DNA from: an uncultured Collinsella sp.
GTDB lineage: Bacteria; Actinomycetota; Coriobacteriia; Coriobacteriales; Coriobacteriaceae
DNA length: 5,533 nucleotides
NCBI GenBank assembly: GCA_902495265.1
Contig: CABUWR010000099.1
Location: forward strand, 1-5,533
Direction: 5' to 3'
Of this stretch, positions 1 through 5,494 are shown one piece after another. The notes under the pieces are model-generated. The model did not search any database. It was not told the DNA's origin and saw nothing but the letters and a program-made list of their open reading frames with translations. The position numbers and the translations under genes are program-made. Position 1 is the stretch's first letter. Each line of letters starts with the position of its first letter.

Positions 1-74
1 TGGCCTCGCTCGAAGAGCCCGATCGCCGCCTTCCTGGCCTCGATGTCGTGCTTCACCCTCAAGTCGACACGCAT
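1..74 (-). CDS. Partial transposase-like ORF, N-terminus only
   Basis: Reading the minus strand from an ATG at 74-72 gives 24 codons before the window ends: MRVDLRVKHDIEARKAAIGL followed by FERG. The frame is open to the edge. The basic, helical start, with an IEARKAAIGLFERG segment that looks like the first helix of a helix-turn-helix, resembles the N-terminus of IS3-type OrfA transposases, which bind the ends of their own element. A GGGAGG ribosome binding site lies six bases before the ATG, supporting this start. That site sits in the 3' arm of the hairpin at 80-113. The gene faces the same way as the EIIA gene and lies downstream of it. Only the first helix is visible, so the family call is inferred from resemblance; a non-transposase helix-turn-helix protein is possible. 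Confidence 0.5.
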   Translation of the reverse strand, partial: MRVDLRVKHDIEARKAAIGLFERG

Positions 75-113
75 AAAAAGCCTCCCATTTCTCATGTCCA
101 AGAAATGGGAGGC
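75..113 (-). terminator. Hairpin plus T5: terminator after EIIA and/or transposase leader hairpin
   Basis: A perfect 13-bp inverted repeat (GCCTCCCATTTCT at 80-92, AGAAATGGGAGGC at 101-113) encloses an 8-base loop. On the minus strand the stem is followed directly by TTTTT (79-75), the form of a Rho-independent terminator. It lies about 50 bases after the EIIA stop codon and is in the right orientation to end that transcript. The same stem holds the GGGAGG ribosome binding site of the transposase-like ORF, so in read-through RNA the site would be base-paired. On the plus strand no T-run follows, so it should terminate only leftward transcripts. Confidence 0.75.
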
Positions 114-163
114 AGTTCAGTAGCGGCAGGGCTTTTGGAAAGGGGCTTGGTTGTGAGGGTTCG

Positions 164-502
164 TTAGGCGAGCTTGGCCTCGAGCTCAGCGATGCGCTTG
201 TAGGCATCGATGGTAAAGCGGGCCTGCTTCTCCAGGATCATAGTGGTCATGAGAGTGTCCTGAGCGTGAGCCATGATGAATGTCATCTCCATCTCGCCAC
301 CGCCGGCCTCCTGCGAAAGCAGCTTGGTCTGCGTGTCGTGGGCGCCGATGAGTGCATCGCTGGCATCCTTGTGCAGCTGCTCGGCCTTCTCAAAGTCACC
401 CTCGCGAGCAGCATCGAGCGCTGCAAGCAGATCGGTCTGGGCGTCACCTGCGTATGCGACAATCTCGAATCCAACCATCGAGATTTCTTCTTTGGTTGCC
501 AT
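164..502 (-). CDS. lacF: PTS EIIA component, lactose/cellobiose family
   Basis: This 112-residue cytosolic phosphocarrier has the usual length for the family. EIIA of the lactose/cellobiose class takes phosphate from phospho-HPr on one histidine and passes it to the EIIB cysteine; characterised members are all-helical trimers. The active-site segment is FIMAHAQDTLMTTM, with the phosphoacceptor at His79 and the metal-binding aspartate of the trimer interface at Asp82. Thr83 follows, where the best-known members, as I recall them, have a second His. Helices such as DLLAALDAAREGDFEKAEQLHKDASDAL (about 24-51) fit the family. The start has AAAGGA seven bases upstream. The gene is encoded opposite to the permease and separated from it by the repressor gene; in many lac operons lacF is next to lacE. 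The partner is probably the EIICB at 2079-3854. The family call is firm; lactose rather than cellobiose specificity comes from the neighbours. Confidence 0.9.
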   Translation of the reverse strand: MATKEEISMVGFEIVAYAGDAQTDLLAALDAAREGDFEKAEQLHKDASDALIGAHDTQTKLLSQEAGGGEMEMTFIMAHAQDTLMTTMILEKQARFTIDAYKRIAELEAKLA

Positions 503-716
503 GTTGCGTTCCTTTCACATATGAACCAATGGAGAGCATCGCGTCCGGGCATACGCGCTGCGTTGTGTATGTCAGAAACAATAACATTCAAACAAAAAAG
601 AACAGCGCAAAACGTAATTTCGAGCTATGAACGGTCGCTTTTCGCCCGTGAACGGTTTTTAAACCAATCTGAACAATATCGAACACAATTAGCGGAAACC
701 CAAACAGACCTGCGCC
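503..716. promoter_or_regulatory. Intergenic control region upstream of EIIA
   Basis: This 214-bp gap lies between the repressor stop and the EIIA start, both on the minus strand. It is more A/T-rich than the genes. I see no terminator hairpin after the repressor, so some read-through into EIIA is possible. A weak promoter can be drawn on the minus strand: TTGAAT (591-586), 16-base spacer, TACACA (569-564). About 37 bases upstream of it begin the phased repeats at 628-677. None of the three operator-like sequences found upstream of the permease has a clear copy here, so EIIA may be regulated differently from the permease operon. Confidence 0.4.
628..677 (-). repeat. Three direct repeats at 21-bp spacing (ACCGTTCA type)
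   Basis: On the plus strand TGAACGGT occurs at 628-635 and again at 649-656, and TGAACAAT at 670-677. The starts are exactly 21 bases apart, two turns of B-DNA. A related CGAACAC begins at 680, ten bases further on. In the direction of EIIA transcription they read ATTGTTCA, ACCGTTCA, ACCGTTCA. Direct repeats on one face of the helix upstream of a promoter are typical of sites for activators that bind in tandem. No binding protein can be named from the sequence. Confidence 0.5.
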
Positions 717-1721
717 CTAGCGTACATCGCGCACCGTATCGCCCTCGACGAGCACGCCCGGAAACAGCATGTGCTCCACACCGGGCGCAACGCCCTCGGC
801 GCCGGCAATCTTGTCGACCGCCCACATGCCGACGCGCTTGTTGTCAAAGCGCACCGTAGTCAGGCGACAATCGGGCACGATGTCGCCCAGACTGTCATCA
901 ACACCCACCACGCTCACATCCTCGGGCACGTGCTTTCCGCGCGACTCGAGCCCGCGAATGCAGCCATATGCCATGGCATCGTTGGAGGCATAGATGGCAG
1001 TACAGGTCGGATCATCCGCAAGCACCTGGCCGGCGGCATATCCGCTCTGTGCCGTCCAGTCGCCACGCACGAGCTGCGGGGGCTCAATGCCATGCGCACG
1101 CAATGTCTCACGCCAGCCCTCCTCGCGCCGCATGCCCGAAAGCGAGCGCTCGGGGCATGAGATAAAGTGCACAGTCTTGTGCCCCCGCCCCAGCAAGTAC
1201 TCGACAACTTGACGCGAGCAATCGAACTGGTCGTTATCGACCGTTGAACAGAGCGGGTGCTCCAGCATGGTAACGAGCACCGTCTGCATGCCAGGTAGCG
1301 GCTCGAAGGTGCCAAAGTCTGCCGGCATGCGGTTCATGATCACGACCATACCGTCTACCGGCAGCGCGCTCATGCGTGACGATGCGCTCTCGAGGGTATA
1401 CGGATGCCCGTCTACTTTAGTGAGGGTGATAGCATAGCCGTGCTTATCAGCGGCGGCGGTAAAGCCCTCCATACGGTCGAGGTTGCCGGTACCGGTAATG
1501 TTGAACATGGCAACGCCGACAGTCTTAAACTTGCCGCGGCGCAGCGATCGACCGGCAAAATTGGGGCGATACCCCAGCTCGCGCATGGCGGCACGCACGC
1601 GTTCCTTGGTCTCGGGGCGCACGCTGGGCGAATCGTGCACGGTGCGCGAGACTGTCTGCTCCGAGACGCCCGCGAGGCGCGCTACGTCTTTGACGGATAC
1701 CGATTTTTTAACAGCGGCCAT
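717..1721 (-). CDS. LacI-family transcriptional repressor
   Basis: This 334-residue protein has the full length and domain order of the LacI/GalR family. Residues about 8-30 (VSVKDVARLAGVSEQTVSRT) form the helix-turn-helix, with SEQTVSR as the recognition helix. The hinge follows (YRPNFAGRSLRRG, 51-63), with Leu60 as the likely minor-groove leucine. Residues from about 66 form the periplasmic-binding-protein-like sensor domain, with SNDAMAYG and VVGVDD motifs near the C-terminus. It probably binds a beta-galactoside or its phosphate and represses the divergent permease-hydrolase operon. The ATG at 1721 gives a complete helix-turn-helix; its ribosome binding site (AGAAAGA) is weak. An operator-like palindrome 14 bases upstream suggests autorepression. 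Known lactose-PTS operons in Firmicutes more often use a DeoR-type LacR or an antiterminator LacT, so a LacI-type regulator is a lineage variation. The ligand is inferred from neighbours only. Confidence 0.93.
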   Translation of the reverse strand: MAAVKKSVSVKDVARLAGVSEQTVSRTVHDSPSVRPETKERVRAAMRELGYRPNFAGRSLRRGKFKTVGVAMFNITGTGNLDRMEGFTAAADKHGYAITLTKVDGHPYTLESASSRMSALPVDGMVVIMNRMPADFGTFEPLPGMQTVLVTMLEHPLCSTVDNDQFDCSRQVVEYLLGRGHKTVHFISCPERSLSGMRREEGWRETLRAHGIEPPQLVRGDWTAQSGYAAGQVLADDPTCTAIYASNDAMAYGCIRGLESRGKHVPEDVSVVGVDDSLGDIVPDCRLTTVRFDNKRVGMWAVDKIAGAEGVAPGVEHMLFPGVLVEGDTVRDVR

Positions 1722-1734
1722 AGGTCGATCTTTC

Positions 1735-1752
1735 TATGTCAACGATGCCATT
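1735..1752. promoter_or_regulatory. LacI-type operator O1 at the repressor promoter
   Basis: The sequence TATGTCAACGATGCCATT matches the operator at 1880-1897 at 15 of 18 positions and keeps the central CG and the ATG/CAT outer arms. It begins 14 bases upstream of the repressor start codon and overlaps the proposed -10 of the repressor promoter (1745-1750). Binding here would give autoregulation. Confidence 0.6.
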
Positions 1753-1773
1753 GGTGGCACCCTACGCAGTCAA
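1745..1773 (-). promoter_or_regulatory. Candidate repressor-gene promoter
   Basis: On the minus strand TTGACT (1773-1768) is followed after 17 bases by TGGCAT (1750-1745). The -35 matches the consensus at five of six positions but the -10 at only three. An alternative -10, TATACT, lies at 1793-1788 but lacks a good -35. Confidence 0.35.
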
Positions 1774-1879
1774 ATGAAACGTCTTCAAGTATATCTAACG
1801 CCTCCCTCACCATACGCTCACCACCCAAAACCTACCGTTCACCGACATTTTTGCTTCCCCGAACGGCTTTTGGCGCCCA

Positions 1880-1897
1880 AATGTTAACGTTGCCATT
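1880..1897. promoter_or_regulatory. LacI-type operator O2, central
   Basis: AATGTTAACGTTGCCATT is an imperfect palindrome: 14 of 18 positions pair around a central AACGTT. Its inverted copy at 2000-2017 matches at 17 of 18 positions. The two centres are 120 bp apart and the distance to O1 is 145 bp, suitable for DNA looping by a tetramer or by paired dimers. Confidence 0.6.
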
Positions 1898-1996
1898 GTG
1901 CAAACACAGAGCCACCGGGCGGCTCAAACGTTTACGCGTAAGGAATCGACGGTTCGCAGGCACAGGAACCACCGGTTCGCTTCTTTTTTTGTGTCA

Positions 1997-2020
1997 CAAA
2001 ATGGCAACGTCAACATTTTG
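1997..2020. promoter_or_regulatory. LacI-type operator O3 overlapping the permease promoter
   Basis: A 24-bp palindrome has perfect 7-base arms (CAAAATG at 1997-2003, CATTTTG at 2014-2020) around a core centred on the CG at 2008-2009; 18 of 24 positions pair. It contains the inverted copy of O2 (2000-2017, AATGGCAACGTCAACATT). Its right arm overlaps the proposed -35 of the permease promoter, so occupancy should block RNA polymerase. Confidence 0.7.
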
Positions 2021-2045
2021 GCAACCGAAAGTCAAAAGCTACCAT
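2018..2045 (+). promoter_or_regulatory. Candidate promoter of the permease-hydrolase operon
   Basis: TTGGCA (2018-2023, five of six consensus) is followed by a 16-base spacer and TACCAT (2040-2045, four of six). The predicted start of transcription leaves a short leader before the permease ATG at 2079, which has the ribosome binding site TAGGAG (2067-2072) six bases upstream. The overlap with operator O3 supports the assignment. Confidence 0.5.
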
Positions 2046-2078
2046 CGTTGCTAACCCACCGACTCTTAGGAGCATTGC

Positions 2079-3854
2079 ATGGAGCAACTCATCGCCATCA
2101 TCGAAAAGGGCCAGCCCTTTTTCAACGCGATCGCCCGCAACAAGTACCTCAAGGCGATCCGCGACGGCTTTATCTCAGTCATCCCCATCATCATCTTCTC
2201 GTCCATCTTCTGCCTGGTAGCCTCGGTTCCCAACATCTGGGGTTTCTACTGGCCCGATGACATCAACAACGCCCTGTGGAAGTGCTACAACTACTCCATG
2301 GGCATCCTGGCAATCGCCTGTGCCGCCACCACCGCCAAGCACTTCGCCGACGCTCAGAACCGCGACCTGCCCAAGAACAACCAGATCAACTTTATCTCAT
2401 GCATGTGCGCGGCCATCATCGGCTTCTTGCTCCTTTCGAGCGACACCATCGCCACGGACGCCGCCAGCGGCTTCAACACCACCTACCTTGGTTCCAAGGG
2501 CCTGCTGACTGCCTTCATCGCTGCGTTTGTGACCGGCATCATCTACAAGTTCTTTATCAAGCGCAACATCACCGTCAAGATGCCCGAGCAGGTTCCGCCC
2601 AACATCTCGCAGACCTTCAAGGACATCATCCCCTTCTCCGTCTGCATCACCGTCTTTTGGGTTTTTGACATCGTCTTCCGCGCTGCCTTTGGCTTCTGCT
2701 TTGCCCAGGGCGTCATCCAGGTGTTCCAGCCCCTGTTCACCGCTGCCGACGGCTATATCGGCCTCGCTGTGATTTACGGCGCCATGAGCCTCTTCTGGTT
2801 CGTGGGCGTCCACGGCCCCTCGATCGTCGAGCCCGCCATCGCCGCCGCTCTCGTTGCCAACATGACCGACAACCTGGCTGCGTTCCAGGCCGGCCAGCAC
2901 GCTTCCGCTGTCCTGACCCAGGGTGCCCAGTACTTCGTCGTCTGCATGGGCGGCACCGGCGCCACGCTCGTCCTGGTCTTTATGTTCTGCTTCCTGGCCA
3001 AGTCTCAGGAGATGCGCGCCGTCGGTAAGGCCGCCATCGTCCCCGTCTGCTTTGCCGTCAACGAGCCGCTGCTGTTCGCCGCACCCATCGTGCTCAACCC
3101 CGTCTTCTTTGTCCCGTTTGTCTTTGCCCCGATCGCCAACATCTGGATCCTCAAGATCTTTATCGACTTCTTGGGCATGAACGGCTTTATGTACACCCTG
3201 CCTTGGACCGTCCCCGGCCCCATCGGCACCATCATGGGCCTGGGCTTCCAGCCGCTCGCCTTTGTGATGCTCGCCCTTATCCTGGTCGTCGACTTCGTTC
3301 TGTACTATCCGTTCTTCCGTGCCTATGACGCCCAGAAGTGCGCCGAGGAGGCCGAGATCTCCCAGGAGGAGCTCGCCGCCAAGAACGCCGAGAAAGCCGC
3401 CAAGCTCAACGATGCCTTCCAGGGCAAGGCCGATGCCAAGAGCGTTGCCGCCGGCGCTGCTGCCGAGGCCGTGAAGGCCGACTCCCCCGCCGCTTCCGCA
3501 GCACCCGCTGCCGAGACAACGACCGCCAGCGACCTCAACGGCAAGCGCGTGCTCGTGCTCTGCCAGGGTGGCGGTACCTCGGGCCTGCTCGCCAACGCGC
3601 TGGCCAAGGCCGCCAAGGAGCGCGGCATCAATCTTGAGACCGCTGCCGAGGCCTATGGCAACCACGTGGACATGCTCCCCGACTTCGATCTGGTCGTCCT
3701 GGCCCCGCAGGCCGCAAGCTACCTGGCCGACCTGCAGAAGGACTGCGAGCGCGTGGGCAACAAGTGCGTCGCCTGCCGCGGTAAGCAGTACATCGAGCTT
3801 TCCCAGAACGGCGATAAGTCTCTCGCCTTCGTAAGCGAGCAACTCTCGAAGTAA
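2079..3854 (+). CDS. lacE: PTS EIICB permease, lactose family
   Basis: This 591-residue membrane protein transports a beta-galactoside and phosphorylates it on entry. Residues 1 to about 414 form the EIIC channel, with many hydrophobic segments (for example 31-50, 108-120, 141-160, 183-205, 226-245, 286-306, 317-357, 390-412). It carries motifs expected of the lactose/cellobiose EIIC fold: VHGPSIVEP (244-252) and VNEPLLFAAP (327-336), whose Glu329 corresponds to the sugar-contacting glutamate. An Ala/Glu/Lys-rich linker (about 415-487) leads to the EIIB domain, with the P-loop VLVLCQGGGTSGLLANAL (491-508) and the phosphorylated Cys495. Fusion in the order C-B is that of LacE from lactose-fermenting Firmicutes; cellobiose systems usually have separate EIIB and EIIC. 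Phosphate should come from the EIIA at 164-502. The start has a good TAGGAG site. The gene is the first of a two-gene operon with lacG 66 bases downstream. Family is certain; lactose as the main sugar is strongly suggested by the fusion and by lacG. Confidence 0.94.
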   Translation: MEQLIAIIEKGQPFFNAIARNKYLKAIRDGFISVIPIIIFSSIFCLVASVPNIWGFYWPDDINNALWKCYNYSMGILAIACAATTAKHFADAQNRDLPKNNQINFISCMCAAIIGFLLLSSDTIATDAASGFNTTYLGSKGLLTAFIAAFVTGIIYKFFIKRNITVKMPEQVPPNISQTFKDIIPFSVCITVFWVFDIVFRAAFGFCFAQGVIQVFQPLFTAADGYIGLAVIYGAMSLFWFVGVHGPSIVEPAIAAALVANMTDNLAAFQAGQHASAVLTQGAQYFVVCMGGTGATLVLVFMFCFLAKSQEMRAVGKAAIVPVCFAVNEPLLFAAPIVLNPVFFVPFVFAPIANIWILKIFIDFLGMNGFMYTLPWTVPGPIGTIMGLGFQPLAFVMLALILVVDFVLYYPFFRAYDAQKCAEEAEISQEELAAKNAEKAAKLNDAFQGKADAKSVAAGAAAEAVKADSPAASAAPAAETTTASDLNGKRVLVLCQGGGTSGLLANALAKAAKERGINLETAAEAYGNHVDMLPDFDLVVLAPQAASYLADLQKDCERVGNKCVACRGKQYIELSQNGDKSLAFVSEQLSK

Positions 3855-3863
3855 GTAACGCTC

Positions 3864-3897
3864 AGGGCCAGCCGACCATCCAAGACCGGCTGGCCCT
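3864..3897 (+). other. Intercistronic hairpin between lacE and lacG
   Basis: AGGGCCAGCCG (3864-3874) and CGGCTGGCCCT (3887-3897) are a perfect 11-bp inverted repeat with a 12-base loop, ten bases after the lacE stop. The bases that follow (TCGATTTAGA) have no T-run, so this is not a standard terminator. It could protect the 3' end of a lacE message, mark a processing site, or act as a partial terminator that lowers lacG relative to lacE. It ends 23 bases before the lacG ATG and leaves the weak lacG ribosome binding site free. Confidence 0.7.
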
Positions 3898-3920
3898 TCG
3901 ATTTAGACGATTGGATCATC

Positions 3921-5360
3921 ATGTCCGTTAACCCTGCTAGCGTCACCAACCCGCCTGCGCAGTTTCCCGAGGACTTTGTCTTTGGCGGCGCTACCGCTGC
4001 CTACCAGGTAGAGGGCGAGACCCGCACCCACGGTAAAGGCAAAGTCGCCTGGGACGACTTCCTGGAGGCCCAGGGGCGCTTCTCCCCCGATCCCGCTTCG
4101 GACTTCTACAACCAGTACCCCGTCGATTTGGAGCTGTGCGAGGAGTTCGGCATCAACGGCATTCGCCTCTCCATCGCCTGGAGCCGCATCTTTCCCAACG
4201 GTACCGGCGAAATCAACCCCGAGGGTGTCCAGTTCTATCACGATCTCTTCGCCGAGTGCCATAAGCACCACGTTGAGCCGTTTGTCACGCTGCATCACTT
4301 TGATACGCCGCTGTCCCTCTTTGAGAAGGGCGACTTCCTCAACCGCGAGACCATCGACGCCTTTGTGGACTTTGCCACCTTCTGCTTTACGGAGTACGGC
4401 GACCAGGTGACCTACTGGTTCACCTTTAACGAGATCTGGGCCGACGCCTCCAACACCTACATCGAGGGCACCTTCCCCGGTGGTGTTAAGGCGCATCTGG
4501 CCGAGGCCTTCCAGTGCGAGCACAACATGATGCTCGCCCACGCCAAGGCAGTACTGGCCTTCCACAACGGCGGTTTTAAGGGCAAGATCGGCGTCATTCA
4601 GTCGCTGGAGTTTAAGTATCCGCTCAACGAGAACGACCCCGCCGACATCAAAGCCGCCAACAACGAGCACGTGCTGCAGAACCAGTTTTTGCTCGACGCC
4701 ACCTTCCGCGGCGACTATGCGCCCGATACGCTCGAGTGCGCTAACCGCCTGGCTGCCGTCTCGGGCGGCACCATCGAGATCCTGGACGAGGATCTGGAAA
4801 TCATGCGCGAGGCCGCGCTCTACAACGACTACCTGGGCGTTAACAACTACCAGTGCCGCTTCTTGAAGGCTTACGATGGCGAGAACGACCTGCACCACAA
4901 CGGTACGGGCGAGAAGGGCACTGGCCGCTGGCGCGTTAAGGGCATTGGCGAGCATGTGAACAAGCCTGGCATCCCCACCACCGACTGGGACTGGATCATC
5001 TATCCCGAGGGCCTGTTCGATCTGCTCGTCTACATTAAGCAGCGCTACCCCAACTACAAGCAGATCTTCATCACCGAGAACGGCATGGGCTACAAGGACC
5101 CCTACAAGGACGGTTTTGTGGACGACCAGCCGCGCATCGACTACATCGAGCAGCACCTGCGCTGGTTGCTCAAGGCCATGGAGGTTGGCGTCAACGTAGG
5201 CGGCTACTTCCTGTGGAGCCTGCAGGATCAGTTCTCCTGGACCAATGGCTACAACAAGCGTTACGGCTTCTTCTACGTTGACTTTGAAACCCAAAAGCGC
5301 ACACCCAAGGCAAGCGCATACTGGTATAAGCACGTGGCGCAAACCCGTCGTCTGGACTAG
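3921..5360 (+). CDS. lacG: 6-phospho-beta-galactosidase, glycoside hydrolase family 1
   Basis: This 479-residue cytosolic enzyme has the normal length of GH1 phospho-glycosidases. It cleaves the phosphorylated sugar delivered by the permease; for lactose-6-phosphate the products are glucose and galactose-6-phosphate. The N-terminal GH1 signature FVFGGATAAYQVEG lies at 19-32. The acid/base is Glu171 in TFNE (168-171), and the nucleophile is Glu386 in ITENG (384-388). The phosphate-binding trio Ser439, Lys446 and Tyr448 in SWTNGYNKRYG keeps the spacing of Ser428/Lys435/Tyr437 known from Lactococcus LacG. Trp440 after that serine matches the tryptophan linked to galactose over glucose preference, so I favour 6-phospho-beta-galactosidase over 6-phospho-beta-glucosidase. 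The extra residues PASVTNPPAQ before the barrel are slightly longer than in Firmicute homologues. The ribosome binding site is weak (TTGGA, five bases before ATG), suggesting dependence on upstream translation or modest expression. It is the last gene of the operon. Confidence 0.95.
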   Translation: MSVNPASVTNPPAQFPEDFVFGGATAAYQVEGETRTHGKGKVAWDDFLEAQGRFSPDPASDFYNQYPVDLELCEEFGINGIRLSIAWSRIFPNGTGEINPEGVQFYHDLFAECHKHHVEPFVTLHHFDTPLSLFEKGDFLNRETIDAFVDFATFCFTEYGDQVTYWFTFNEIWADASNTYIEGTFPGGVKAHLAEAFQCEHNMMLAHAKAVLAFHNGGFKGKIGVIQSLEFKYPLNENDPADIKAANNEHVLQNQFLLDATFRGDYAPDTLECANRLAAVSGGTIEILDEDLEIMREAALYNDYLGVNNYQCRFLKAYDGENDLHHNGTGEKGTGRWRVKGIGEHVNKPGIPTTDWDWIIYPEGLFDLLVYIKQRYPNYKQIFITENGMGYKDPYKDGFVDDQPRIDYIEQHLRWLLKAMEVGVNVGGYFLWSLQDQFSWTNGYNKRYGFFYVDFETQKRTPKASAYWYKHVAQTRRLD

Positions 5361-5422
5361 CGGCTTGCGACGAGCGGTTGGCGGAGTTGCACCGCCCACA
5401 TAACCTGTCCCCCATTTCTCAG

Positions 5423-5465
5423 CCGGGGGTGGCACGTCACACGGCGCGCCGCCCCCGGTCTTTTT
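5423..5465 (+). terminator. Rho-independent terminator of the lacE-lacG operon
   Basis: CCGGGGGTGGC (5423-5433) and GCCGCCCCCGG (5448-5458) form an 11-bp GC-rich stem with one G-U pair and a 14-base loop. TCTTTTT follows immediately (5459-5465). It lies 63 bases after the lacG stop and closes the operon, so no further sugar genes are expected on this transcript. Confidence 0.88.
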
Positions 5466-5494
5466 GGGCGGTTCGGGGTCCGTTTGTCTCAATC

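Larger units (their letters stand above)
1722..2078. promoter_or_regulatory. Divergent control region between repressor and permease genes
   Basis: This 357-bp non-coding stretch separates the two divergent transcription units. It holds three operator-like palindromes (1735-1752, 1880-1897, 1997-2020), a promoter for each direction, phased YTCACC repeats (1806-1843) and GGTTCGC repeats (1951-1980). The promoter-proximal parts contain A/T-rich runs, including seven T's at 1984-1990. Short open frames that cross it lack ribosome binding sites and are probably chance. Confidence 0.8.

Noticed and set aside
266..859. A 197-residue plus-strand frame across the EIIA gene, the gap and the repressor end
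   Set aside because: It crosses two real genes in antisense, is Arg/Ala/Cys-rich and has no ribosome binding site or motif.
1990..1998. TGTGTCACA as a CRP or cAMP-type site
   Set aside because: The half-sites TGTG and CACA are separated by one base instead of the six to eight needed, so it does not fit the known site.
1404..2260. Plus-strand frames spanning the divergent control region
   Set aside because: They overlap the repressor gene in antisense or the start of lacE in another frame, and cross the operators and promoter. No ribosome binding site or family resemblance is seen.
2397..3842. A 481-residue open frame on the minus strand opposite the permease gene
   Set aside because: It lies wholly within lacE in antisense. 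Its product is a low-complexity, Gly/Asp/Val/Leu-rich mixture with no motif, as expected for the complement of GC-rich codons. The plus-strand frame has clear PTS motifs.
84..5421. The shared 11-mer CCCATTTCTCA at 84-94 and 5411-5421 as a pair of element ends or direct repeats
   Set aside because: Several 11-base matches are expected by chance in a window of this size, the flanks differ, and the copies sit in unrelated hairpins. It does not support a composite transposon around the locus.
3903..5492. A 529-residue open frame on the minus strand opposite lacG
   Set aside because: It is antisense to lacG, has no recognisable domain or ribosome binding site, and is explained by GC-rich codon use. 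GH1 active-site motifs prove the plus-strand frame.
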